A stretch of 64,000 nt of DNA, from positions 248,001 through 312,000 of the forward strand of contig CAWCPX010000016.1 in assembly GCA_963797605.1 (NCBI GenBank), written 5' to 3'. Shown here piece after piece: positions 7,282-14,598 of this stretch. Made by a program: the position numbers and the translations under genes. The notes below the pieces were generated by a model, which saw nothing but the letters and a program-made list of their open reading frames with translations, made no database searches and was not told where the DNA came from. Numbering within the stretch: the stretch's first letter is position 1; every line of letters begins with the position of its first letter. The DNA comes from DASQPR01 sp963797605 (lineage in GTDB: Bacteria; Actinomycetota; Actinomycetes; Mycobacteriales; Micromonosporaceae).

Positions 7282-8286
7282 GTGAATACCTGGGACCGGC
7301 TCACCCGCCGACTCGACCGCTTTCAGCAGCGGCTTTCGTGGCTGGCGTACCCCTACGCCGTCATGAAGAAGTTCGACGACGACCAGGCGGGCAACGCGGC
7401 CGCGCTGATGGCCTACTACGCCTTCGTGTCCCTGTTCCCGCTGCTGCTCGTGTTCACGACCATCCTCGGCTACGTCCTTCAGGACCACCCGCACCTGCAG
7501 CAGACCCTGCTCCACTCGGCACTCGTCGACTTCCCGGTGATCGGCGAAGAGCTGAAAACCCCAGACCTGGCCGGCCACTGGTACGCGCTCGCCGTCTCCC
7601 TCGTCATCAGCTTCTGGGGTGCCCAGGGTGTCGCCCGGGCCACCCAGACCGCGTTCAACACCGTGTGGAACGTGCCGTTTATCAAGCGGCCGAGCGCCTG
7701 GGGCACGATCCTTCGCAGTGTCGGCCTGCTCGTGGTGATGGGCACGTCGATCCTCGCGACCGGCCTGCTATCGGGTGTCGGCAGCGCGAACAACTCGCTG
7801 GGGGTTGCGGCCCGAGTCGGCGCGATCGCGGCGTCGGCCGCCATCAACATCGGCGGCTTCCTGCTCGCGTTCCGGCTGGGAACCGCGTGGGAGGTCAGCG
7901 TTCGTGAGTTCCGCCGGTCGGCGATCATCGCGGCGCTGGGGTGGCAGGTGTTGCTCGCCGGCGTGTCGCTGCTCATCGCCCACCAGATCCACCACCAGCA
8001 GGCGCTCTACGGCACGTTCGGCGTCGTGCTGGGCCTGCTCGCGTGGCTGCACCTGCAGGCTCGGCTCACGCTCTACGCGGTCGAGGCCGACGTGGTGCGC
8101 GCACGCCGCCTGTGGCCCCGGAGTGTGGCACCGCCGCCGCTCACCCGGGGCGACCGCCGGGCCTACCGCGCCTACGCCGCGACCACGATGCGCCGGCCGG
8201 ACAGCGAGATCGGTGTCGACGTGCTGTTCAAGCCGCAGCCGGAAGACAAAGCCATGGCGGCGATGGTCGAAGAGAAACAAGCGTGA
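7282..8286 (+). CDS. YihY/BrkB-family inner membrane protein
   Basis: A 334-residue protein with about six membrane helices. Family features visible: GNAAALMAYYAFVSLFPLLLVF near residues 35-55, SFWGAQGVARATQTAFNTVWN near 110-130, and RSAIIAALGWQVLL near 215. The YihY/BrkB (formerly RNase BN) family is of uncertain function, probably transport or envelope related. GTG 7282 is chosen over earlier in-frame starts because it follows the SigB-like promoter by one helical turn and the longer version adds a Cys/His-rich non-conserved leader. It is convergent with the sigma factor gene and shares a terminator with it. Confidence 0.87.
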   Translation: MNTWDRLTRRLDRFQQRLSWLAYPYAVMKKFDDDQAGNAAALMAYYAFVSLFPLLLVFTTILGYVLQDHPHLQQTLLHSALVDFPVIGEELKTPDLAGHWYALAVSLVISFWGAQGVARATQTAFNTVWNVPFIKRPSAWGTILRSVGLLVVMGTSILATGLLSGVGSANNSLGVAARVGAIAASAAINIGGFLLAFRLGTAWEVSVREFRRSAIIAALGWQVLLAGVSLLIAHQIHHQQALYGTFGVVLGLLAWLHLQARLTLYAVEADVVRARRLWPRSVAPPPLTRGDRRAYRAYAATTMRRPDSEIGVDVLFKPQPEDKAMAAMVEEKQA

Positions 8287-8315
8287 TGGGGGTACGGAAA
8301 TCCGCACCCCCATCA
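8284..8315. terminator. Bidirectional hairpin terminator
   Basis: TGATGGGGGTACGG (8284-8297) pairs with CCGCACCCCCATCA (8302-8315) with one mismatch. It separates two convergent genes and begins at the YihY stop codon. Confidence 0.75.
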
Positions 8316-8334
8316 CGTGGAACTCCCTGTGCGC

Positions 8335-9192
8335 TTAATCCGCGAGTAGACGCGTCCGCAGATCGGCCAGCGTGCGGGTGAGCAGCCGGGAGACGTGCAT
8401 CTGCGAGACACCGATGCGCTCGGCGATCTCGCTCTGCGTCAGGTTGGCGAAGAACCGCAGCGCGAGAATGTTGCGCTCCCGCTCCGGGACCTCGGTGAGC
8501 AGCTTGCGGAGCGTCTCCCGGTCAGCGACCGACTCCATCCGCTCGTCGTCGCCACCAAGAAGGTCGGCCAACACCGCGCCGCCGTCGTCGCCACCGATGG
8601 GGGCTGAGAGCGACCGGGCGGTGTACGCCTGCCCGCACTCGAGGCCACGCACGATGTCTTCCTCCGGCACGCCAAGGCGCTCCGCGAGGTCGGAGACGTG
8701 AGGAGACCGGCCCAACTCCTGTGACAGGTCGGGCAGAAGTCGAGTGATCGAGAGGTAGAGCTCCTGCATCGGGCGCGAGACCCGAACGCTCCAACCCTTG
8801 TCACGGAAGTGACGCTTGATCTCGCCGAGGATCGTCGGCGTGGCGTAACTGAGGAACTGTGTCTCGCGGCTCGGGTCGAACCGGTCGACGGCCTTGATCA
8901 GCCCGATCGTCGCGACCTGGACGAGGTCTTCGGTGCTTTCGCCACGCCCGAAGAAACGACCGGCGAGCCGGCGAACCACGGGAAGGCAGGCGCAGATGAC
9001 CTCGTCGCGAAGACGGTTGCGCTGAGAGTCACCGACGGGCAACTCCGACATCGTGGCCAGTCTCGCGGCCACATAGCCGTCGAGCTCTGACGATCTGGTG
9101 GCGACGTCGTCCGTTTCCGGATGGGTCGTCACGACGTGCTGAGAACCGGTGAGAACCGAAGAGGTGCGGGTCGAACTGGTGGTGACACTCAT
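8335..9192 (-). CDS. RNA polymerase sigma factor, SigB/SigF/SigG subfamily
   Basis: A 285-residue sigma factor. Region 2 shows EDLVQVATIGLIKAVDRFDP and the DNA-melting part FLSYATPTILGEIKRHFRDKGW; region 3 shows RPMQELYLSI; region 4 is the helix-turn-helix LTQSEIAERIGVSQMHVSRLL. This arrangement is that of the stress/sporulation SigB-SigF group, which is controlled by partner switching with RsbW-like kinases. ATG 9192 is chosen because GCGGAGTTCATC precedes it; a GTG at 9219 would add nine residues. It is preceded by its own sigma-70-like promoter and followed upstream by an RsbW-like gene on the same strand. GTTT-N16-GGG promoters nearby fit its expected specificity (inference). Confidence 0.92.
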   Translation of the reverse strand: MSVTTSSTRTSSVLTGSQHVVTTHPETDDVATRSSELDGYVAARLATMSELPVGDSQRNRLRDEVICACLPVVRRLAGRFFGRGESTEDLVQVATIGLIKAVDRFDPSRETQFLSYATPTILGEIKRHFRDKGWSVRVSRPMQELYLSITRLLPDLSQELGRSPHVSDLAERLGVPEEDIVRGLECGQAYTARSLSAPIGGDDGGAVLADLLGGDDERMESVADRETLRKLLTEVPERERNILALRFFANLTQSEIAERIGVSQMHVSRLLTRTLADLRTRLLAD

Positions 9193-9305
9193 GATGAACT
9201 CCGCGTGCCGTGACATCACGGAAGATGCGCGTAGGTGCCCGCGTCTCAGACCGATCCGATGCCAACATAAGCACGACCTGCTTACCCGTTTTCTCGAGCA
9301 AGCAG

Positions 9306-9319
9306 CGCGGCATGCCGCG
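9306..9319. promoter_or_regulatory. 14-bp perfect palindrome in the sigma-factor leader
   Basis: CGCGGCATGCCGCG is a perfect palindrome lying a few bases downstream of the predicted transcription start of the sigma gene. A repressor operator or RNA hairpin is possible. Confidence 0.45.
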
Positions 9320-9327
9320 TAACTTCC

Positions 9328-9355
9328 ACCTTAACGTCGGATACCACGCTGTCAA
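9328..9355 (-). promoter_or_regulatory. Housekeeping-type promoter of the sigma-factor gene
   Basis: On the minus strand: TTGACA (9355-9350), 16-base spacer, TAAGGT (9333-9328). It predicts a leader of about 130 bases before ATG 9192, so the sigma gene would not depend only on its own product. Confidence 0.6.
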
Positions 9356-9394
9356 GACGGACGATCCGCCCACGGCGTCAGGTATGGATGCGTT

Positions 9395-10156
9395 TTAACG
9401 GCGGCGGTGCGACACCGATACGCCGATGCTGGCCCAGACGACCTTTCCGTCAGCGGTCGGATGCGTACCCCACGCGTCCGCCATCGCGTCCAGGAGCAGC
9501 AGGCCGCGTCCATGCTCGGACGTGACCTCCTCGATGCCCGATTCGGAAGGCCGGAACATCGGACGGGGATCGCCGTCGCGGACGGCCACGCTCAAGGTGT
9601 CGTCGGTCAACCTCATGGTCATGTCGACGTGCGTCCGGGCGTGGACGACGGCGTTTGTCACCAACTCCGACGCGACCAGTTCCGCGAGCGTGGCGACCTT
9701 GTCGAGACCCCATTCCGCGCAGACGTCGTGGGCGAACTCGCGAGCCGCCGCGGGCGCGTTCGCGTCCGGGCGCAGCCCGAGGGATCGGCGCGGCGGCACG
9801 GGCACGTGGCGGGCGAAATCGGTGCCGGCGCTGACGTTCGGGTGGAGGTCGAACACGCTGCTTCCCGTTGTGGTCGCGACGAGCAGATCCGTGATCGCCG
9901 GCGAAGCGCCGCACAACCCGAACCGCGCGCCCGGCCACGTTCGCGTTTCATCAACGAGGCCAACCAGCGGCGCGAACGCGGACGGCGCATCGATGACGAG
10001 GTGTTCGACGTCGAGCAGGAGCACCGTCGGCGCCTCGGCCAGACAGTCCCGGAGCGTCACCATCATCCGCGGTGACGACGAACGGTCCAGCGTGCCGTAG
10101 AGCGCGACGAGACCGACGGGCAGGCGACTGTTCACCTGGCAGATGAGCGTGCTCAT
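9395..10156 (-). CDS. STAS-like plus HATPase (RsbW-like) anti-sigma regulator
   Basis: A 253-residue protein. Residues about 1-110 look like a diverged STAS/MEDS-type fold (VALYGTLDRSSSPRMMVTL, then PTVLLLDVEHLVIDAPS). Residues about 130-250 form an RsbW-type HATPase_c_2 domain: N-box ELVASELVTNAVVHA, VAVRDGDPRPM, and the G-box EHGRGLLLLDAMADAWG. Such proteins bind sigma or antagonist proteins and act as Ser/Thr kinases. The gene lies upstream of the sigma gene on the same strand, and a STAS antagonist gene lies on the other side. ATG 10156 is the start that gives a normal N-terminus; the same start-site sequence is triplicated upstream. Whether its target is the adjacent sigma factor is an inference. 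Confidence 0.82.
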   Translation of the reverse strand: MSTLICQVNSRLPVGLVALYGTLDRSSSPRMMVTLRDCLAEAPTVLLLDVEHLVIDAPSAFAPLVGLVDETRTWPGARFGLCGASPAITDLLVATTTGSSVFDLHPNVSAGTDFARHVPVPPRRSLGLRPDANAPAAAREFAHDVCAEWGLDKVATLAELVASELVTNAVVHARTHVDMTMRLTDDTLSVAVRDGDPRPMFRPSESGIEEVTSEHGRGLLLLDAMADAWGTHPTADGKVVWASIGVSVSHRRR

Positions 10157-10340
10157 GTCGCCCCCGCTCCGCAAGGCGCGGACATGCTAACTGTTCGTCG
10201 CAAGCTCGCAGCCCGCCCCCGCTCCGCAAGGCGCGGACATGCCCCAACACTGTTGCTCCGACAAGCTCGCTCATGCCCGCCCCCGCTCCGCAAGGCGCGG
10301 ACATGCCCCAACACTGTTCGCTCCGACAAGCTCGCTCACG
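10151..10340. repeat. Three ~53-65-bp tandem copies across the anti-sigma start region
   Basis: Copies begin near 10151, 10204 and 10265, each carrying CGCCCCCGCTCCGCAAGGCG and GACATG; copies two and three also share CCCCAACACTGTT and CTCCGACAAGCTCGC. On the minus strand each copy contains GGAGCGGGGGCG followed by an ATG in copies one and three, so the ribosome-site/start segment of the anti-sigma gene has been duplicated. Each copy can also fold a small TCCGC/GCGGA hairpin. This covers most of the 320-bp gap before the STAS gene. Confidence 0.85.
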
Positions 10341-10494
10341 CGATCACCCTGCTCGCTATGCCCACGGAGATCAGCAGATCACGCATGTGCGCCTCCCGGA
10401 CAATTCAACGGTGCGTCAATGTCGTGTCTACCCAATTCGGGCCGGATCACACATCGGCTGTCGCACGCCAGCGTGGATGCGCTATAACGTAGCG

Positions 10495-10848
10495 GTGACC
10501 GAAGCCAGATCGACACTGAGCGTGCAGGAAGTCCCGGATGCGTCGCCCGGGACAGTCGTGTTCGCCGTGGGCGGTGAGCTTGATCTGGCCACGATCTCGT
10601 CGCTGAAGGAAGCCGTCGGCGTCCGGCTCCAGAGTGGCGCGCGTGTGGTGCTCGACCTGTCGGAGTTGATGTTCTGTGACTCGACCGGTTTGGGGGCGTT
10701 TGTCGGCCTGCACCGGCAGGCGATGACCAACGGGGCGGCGTTCTCACTGGCCGCACCTCGTCGCCGCATCGACGATCTGCTGCAACTCTCCGGCATCAAC
10801 CAGGTGATCACGATCTACGCGACTCGCGCCGAGGCCACCGCCGGCTGA
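10495..10848 (+). CDS. STAS-domain anti-sigma factor antagonist (RsbV-like)
   Basis: A 117-residue single STAS domain: GTVVFAVGGELDLATISSL, RVVLDLSELMFCDSTGLGAF with the conserved Ser of the DST motif (the phosphorylation site in RsbV/SpoIIAA), and a C-terminal helix. In partner switching the unphosphorylated antagonist sequesters an RsbW-type kinase and frees the sigma factor. The GTG start at 10495 follows TATAAC (10483-10488) by six bases, suggesting a leaderless mRNA; ATG 10477 is an alternative that would add six residues. It is divergent from the anti-sigma gene and convergent with the SpoIIE phosphatase. Confidence 0.88.
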   Translation: MTEARSTLSVQEVPDASPGTVVFAVGGELDLATISSLKEAVGVRLQSGARVVLDLSELMFCDSTGLGAFVGLHRQAMTNGAAFSLAAPRRRIDDLLQLSGINQVITIYATRAEATAG

Positions 10849-10875
10849 CTCGCGGTCCCGGGTCACACCACACCT

Positions 10876-10950
10876 CGTCACGCCGCGCATCGTTACGCCG
10901 CGCATCGTTACGCCGCGCATCGTTACGCCGCACATCGTTACGTCGAACAT
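10876..10950. repeat. 15-bp tandem repeat, five copies
   Basis: CGTTACGCCGCGCAT occurs five times end to end with slight variation (10876-10950). It lies between two convergent genes; the stop codon of the SpoIIE phosphatase gene (10938-10940) is inside the last copy. Confidence 0.9.
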
Positions 10951-12869
10951 CCTGGGGCCTGACAGCGTTCGCCGTCCGCGCTCCCCGAGACCACGTCGAG
11001 CGCCAGCATGCACGCCTCGTCGCCGAGTTCGGACTCGCCGCAGAGATCCAGCACCGCGTCGAGTCCCCCGCTCGCCCGCGCGGCGGCCAGCCGGCGACGC
11101 AACCGTGGCCACGGATCGCCGGCCGGATCCTCCCGAGTGTTCGCGAAGCCGTCAGTGCACCAGACGACCAGATCGCCCGCTTCCACGGAGGATCGCTGCT
11201 GCTCGTACGGCGCTCCGGGCACCAGTCCCAGCAGCGGGCCAACCGGCCGCGCGAGCAGTTCGGTGTGCGTTCCGCGCAGCCGGACCGGCGGAAGGTGGCC
11301 CGCCTGCGCCCAGATCAGCACGCCGTCGACCGGGCAGAAGCGGCCGACGATGACGCTGGCCAGCGGCGGCACGTCGAGCGTGTGCAGGTCCGTGTTGATC
11401 AGATCGAGGATCGCGGCAGGCGAGACACCGGCCCGGCCGAGCGTACGCATCGGATGCAGCAGCCGAGCCAGCGCGTCACCGGCCTGCACTCCGACGCCGA
11501 AACTGTCACCGATCGCGAGCAGGACGTGGCCGTCGGGCAGCGCCGTGGCGTCGTAGAAGTCGCCGCGGAACTGCCGATCGTCAGCGGGCGCCGCGTGCCG
11601 GCCCCGGAGGCGCACGGTTTCGGTCACCACGTCGGGCACGGCACCGGGGTAGAGCACGTGCCGCAGTTCCCGCGTGAAGTGCTGCTCGGCCCCGAGGCGC
11701 AACCGCTGCTCAGCCAACTGCGCCTGGACGCGGTTGCTGCGCTGGTCGGCGAGCCAGGTCTCGGTGATGTCGGCGATGACTCCGACGGCGCCGACGACCT
11801 GGTTTTCGTCGGAAAGCCGGGGCTCTACGCCGATGCGGAGGCGAATCTCGTCGCCACCCCGCACGGCACGGAACTCGGCCCGGTGCGGCGAACCGGCCCG
11901 GACGCTCTGCACGATCTGGTCGACGATGCCGCGATCGTCGGGGTGGGCGATTGTCGGTAGGGCGTCGAACTCGACCGGCTTCTTGCCGCCGAGGATCCGA
12001 AACGAGCCATCCGACCAGTACGTGTGATGTCCGACGAGGTCCCACTCGGCCCATCCGATGTTGCCGAGCACCTCCATCCGCCGCATCTGCTCCTCGCGAC
12101 GGACAGCCTCGTCTTCCCGCCGCCACGCGACGAGTAGCCGTGGATCAGAACCCTGGAAGTCGAGCCGAGCGGCGCGGCGGCTGACCGTGATGAGCAGCGG
12201 GGACCCGTCGACGATGACCGTCTCGTCGGATTCCGGCCGGTCGAGTGGCATGCCGGTCGCCAGCGTCTGCACATAGTCAGCGAACACCCCGGACGGCATC
12301 AGATGCGGGTACGCGTCGAGAAGCCGCCGCCCGATCAGCGCACTGCTCGGAACCGCGGGCGTGCTCGGCACGTCGGCGCTCGCGTATTCGATGACGAAAT
12401 CGGTGACCGTGCCGGTTTCCGCGCGGACGGGAGCGAGAAGCAGCGCGGGCCCGAAGCTGGCATCGAGGATCGGATCGGCCGCGATCACGGATCCTGTCGC
12501 GGGGGTCGCCCGGTTAGACGTACCCGTGGCGGCATTGTCGGTTTTGACGTCGTCACCGGCGGTGCCATCGTCGACCGCGGCGCCGCTGTGTTCGCCACCC
12601 GGTTCGCCGGCCGCGCCGGCGACCAACTCGGCCGCGACCGTGGCGAGACGCACGTTGGTCTGCTGTGACGTGCGGGACATGTGGTCGAAGGCGAGGTCCG
12701 GCGTGATGCCGAGGCGCTCCGCGAGCAGCCCTTTCGCCTGTTCGATGACGCCGCGGCTGGCCATGGCGCGACGCAGCCCGGCGACCTCGGCTTCGAGTCG
12801 CTGCACACGGGCGGCCCAATCGAGGTCGGTAACCGGCGCCGTGCTGGCGGCAAGGGACTCGCGCGTCAT
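10938..12869 (-). CDS. ANTAR-PAS-SpoIIE serine phosphatase (RsbU/RsbP-like)
   Basis: A 643-residue cytosolic protein. Residues about 15-85 are an ANTAR domain with coiled coil (RVQRLEAEVAGLRRAMASRG then EQAKGLLAERLGITPDLAFD). Residues about 140-250 look like a PAS/GAF-type sensor, about 260-375 are a second PAS (GNIGWAEWDLVGHHTYWSDG ... HPDD), and about 420-625 are the PP2C/SpoIIE phosphatase with FRGDFYD, AIGDSFGVG and GDEACMLAL. These phosphatases dephosphorylate RsbV-type antagonists, and such a gene lies just downstream in the opposite direction. An ANTAR RNA-binding module on a phosphatase could link stress signalling to antitermination (inference). ATG 12869 is chosen; an in-frame extension to 12983 lacks conserved sequence. 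Confidence 0.88.
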   Translation of the reverse strand: MTRESLAASTAPVTDLDWAARVQRLEAEVAGLRRAMASRGVIEQAKGLLAERLGITPDLAFDHMSRTSQQTNVRLATVAAELVAGAAGEPGGEHSGAAVDDGTAGDDVKTDNAATGTSNRATPATGSVIAADPILDASFGPALLLAPVRAETGTVTDFVIEYASADVPSTPAVPSSALIGRRLLDAYPHLMPSGVFADYVQTLATGMPLDRPESDETVIVDGSPLLITVSRRAARLDFQGSDPRLLVAWRREDEAVRREEQMRRMEVLGNIGWAEWDLVGHHTYWSDGSFRILGGKKPVEFDALPTIAHPDDRGIVDQIVQSVRAGSPHRAEFRAVRGGDEIRLRIGVEPRLSDENQVVGAVGVIADITETWLADQRSNRVQAQLAEQRLRLGAEQHFTRELRHVLYPGAVPDVVTETVRLRGRHAAPADDRQFRGDFYDATALPDGHVLLAIGDSFGVGVQAGDALARLLHPMRTLGRAGVSPAAILDLINTDLHTLDVPPLASVIVGRFCPVDGVLIWAQAGHLPPVRLRGTHTELLARPVGPLLGLVPGAPYEQQRSSVEAGDLVVWCTDGFANTREDPAGDPWPRLRRRLAAARASGGLDAVLDLCGESELGDEACMLALDVVSGSADGERCQAPGCST

Positions 12870-12992
12870 AGATGGACTGTGCCACGACGGCGGCCCGACG
12901 AAAAACCGCGGTCGGATATCCGCGTGGGACCAGCGCATCGGCCGGAAGCGTTGCCCGCCCCCGGGATGGCGTGAGAGTGACACACATTGCGG

Positions 12993-13018
12993 GTTTCGGC
13001 GTTGCTACGAAAGGGAAA
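12993..13018 (+). promoter_or_regulatory. SigB-type promoter of the 65-aa gene
   Basis: GTTT (12993-12996), 16-base spacer, GGGAAA (13013-13018), 50 bases before ATG 13068. Confidence 0.5.
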
Positions 13019-13067
13019 TGACGACGTGCGCCCCGCCGGGACCGCATTAACGTCAAGGGAGGAAGCC

Positions 13068-13265
13068 ATGCGCATCGGCGCTGTGGTTCTCGTAATTTGG
13101 TTGATCATCGGTGCGATCGCCGCCGGTCAACGCGGATACTTCAACAGCTCCAGCACGAGCTGTGAAAAAGGTAGCGACACAATCGTCACCGTGCTCGCCG
13201 GCCCGCTGAACTACGTCGGCATCAACCCCAAGATCAAGTGCACCGCCCCCCAGCCCTCGAAGTAA
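13068..13265 (+). CDS. 65-aa membrane-anchored protein, unknown
   Basis: MRIGAVVLVIWLIIGAIAAG forms one membrane helix; the rest (RGYFNSSSTSCEKGSDTIVT ... YVGINPKIKCTAP) is probably outside the membrane and has two cysteines that could pair. AGGGAGGA lies just upstream of the ATG and a SigB-like promoter precedes it. I recall similar small hypotheticals in actinobacteria but no function. It is followed by a related stress-type gene with its own promoter. Confidence 0.78.
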   Translation: MRIGAVVLVIWLIIGAIAAGQRGYFNSSSTSCEKGSDTIVTVLAGPLNYVGINPKIKCTAPQPSK

Positions 13266-13333
13266 CCCCCACGCTCCTCATCCCCACCCGAGTTATCCAC
13301 CGAGTTATCCACCATGCTGCGACGCTCTGCCGG

Positions 13334-13359
13334 GTTTATCCCTCAAGCCGACCGGGCAT
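13334..13359 (+). promoter_or_regulatory. SigB-type promoter of the 186-aa gene
   Basis: GTTT (13334-13337), 16-base spacer, GGGCAT (13354-13359), 45 bases before the GTG at 13404. Confidence 0.55.
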
Positions 13360-13403
13360 GCGAGAACCGTAAGTCCGAATCACCAACCGGAAAGGAGGCC
13401 ACC

Positions 13404-13964
13404 GTGGCCCGCAAGGCACCGCATAGCCTCAAGACCAACGGACGAACGGCTGCCAAAAAGGCTCGCGGCGCGTGGCGCGACGTCGAGTCGACGCTCGCCG
13501 ACGCGCTCGACCGAGGGCACGACGCGGCCGAAGGCGCAGCACGGACTATCACCAGCGGCCGCCGGGAGACGGCGAAGCGAGCCCGCGAAGCCCGCGACGC
13601 CATCACCGGGCGCAGCAAGCGACGCCGGCGGTGGGGAATTCTCGCCACCGTCGCCAGCGCGGGAATCGGAGCGGTCGCCGGTGCGGCGGGCGCCCGCTTG
13701 ATCCACCGAGCCCAACAGGTGACGGTTCGGCCGTCCAACCCGATCCACCCGGTGCCGGCGACTCCCGCCGGCACGATGTCACCCACTCCCGTGCCGATCG
13801 CGAAGCAGGCCACGCCGGAATCGGTCGAGGCAGCGACGCGTCGTGCGCACCCATCGGGGCGACCGACGGCCGCGTCCGCCACGACCGCGCCGCCGGCTAC
13901 GCAGACGCCCGCCCATGTGGGATCGCCGATCAACGGTACGGACCCGAGGAAATCTACGAAATAG
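13404..13964 (+). CDS. Basic membrane-associated protein, unknown
   Basis: A 186-residue protein with a GTG start and strong site AAAGGAGG. Residues 1-75 are very basic and helical (KKARGAWRDVESTLADALDR, KRAREARDAITGRSKRRRR). Residues about 78-98 are a glycine/alanine membrane segment (GILATVASAGIGAVAGAAGA). The C-terminal third is Pro/Thr/Ser-rich and probably disordered. The layout resembles YtxH-like stress proteins with a DNA- or membrane-surface-binding basic head (inference). A perfect terminator follows. Confidence 0.75.
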   Translation: MARKAPHSLKTNGRTAAKKARGAWRDVESTLADALDRGHDAAEGAARTITSGRRETAKRAREARDAITGRSKRRRRWGILATVASAGIGAVAGAAGARLIHRAQQVTVRPSNPIHPVPATPAGTMSPTPVPIAKQATPESVEAATRRAHPSGRPTAASATTAPPATQTPAHVGSPINGTDPRKSTK

Positions 13965-13977
13965 CGTCAGCAATGAA

Positions 13978-14011
13978 GCGAGAGGCCACCGGAATCCCGG
14001 TGGCCTCTCGC
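13978..14011. terminator. Perfect 15-bp hairpin between convergent genes
   Basis: GCGAGAGGCCACCGG (13978-13992) pairs perfectly with 13997-14011 across a 4-base loop. Confidence 0.85.
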
Positions 14012-14032
14012 GTGCGTGCGAATAATCGGGCT

Positions 14033-14482
14033 CTATATCCCGGACCGGTGCGGTAGCCGGACCAGGCGAGTGAAGAAATCGTCAATCTGCTGTACGGCCG
14101 TGACAAACGAGTCGTAATCAACCGGTTTCGTGACGAACGCATTGGCGTGCAACTGGTAGCTGTCGAGCACATCGGACTCGGACGACGACGTCGTCAGCAC
14201 AACAATCGGAATGTCACGCAACGCCGGATCGGACTTCATATCGGCGAGCACTTCGCGGCCACTGCGCCGGGGGAGATTGAGGTCGAGCACCACCAGATCG
14301 GGCCGCACCGCGTCGCCGAAGACGCCCTCGCGGCGAACGTAAGCCAGCGCTTCGACACCGTCGCCGACGACGTTGAGCCGGCTGGAATTGGCGCGCTCGG
14401 CAAGTGCCTCACGGGTCATCAACACGTCACCTGGATCGTCTTCGACCAGAAGGACTTCGATCGGGGTGTCGTACGCGATCAT
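14033..14482 (-). CDS. Single-domain response regulator (CheY/Rcp1-like)
   Basis: A 149-residue receiver domain with no output domain: acidic pocket LLVEDDPGD, phospho-acceptor Asp in LVVLDLNLP, Thr in VVLTTS, and Lys in AFVTKPVD. The length and the long beta4-alpha5 region resemble Rcp1-type regulators found next to bacteriophytochromes and CHASE-type kinases. It is the last gene of a three-gene minus-strand operon after a histidine kinase, which is its likely phosphodonor. The ATG start at 14482 lies 116 bases after the kinase frame ends, with a repeat between. Confidence 0.88.
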   Translation of the reverse strand: MIAYDTPIEVLLVEDDPGDVLMTREALAERANSSRLNVVGDGVEALAYVRREGVFGDAVRPDLVVLDLNLPRRSGREVLADMKSDPALRDIPIVVLTTSSSESDVLDSYQLHANAFVTKPVDYDSFVTAVQQIDDFFTRLVRLPHRSGI

Positions 14483-14517
14483 GAGGCACCTCGTCCCTAG
14501 TCGTGCTCGAACGATCT

Positions 14518-14567
14518 TTAGAACTGGGAGTCTTGAGAACCCGCGAGTCCTTAGAACCTGGGAGTCT
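14518..14567. repeat. ~16-bp tandem repeat, three copies
   Basis: TTAGAACTGGGAGTC, TTGAGAACCCGCGAGTCC and TTAGAACCTGGGAGTC follow one another in the gap between the response regulator and the kinase end. Confidence 0.7.
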
Positions 14568-14598
14568 CTGATCGTGGCGGTCGATCGTGCGACGGAGC

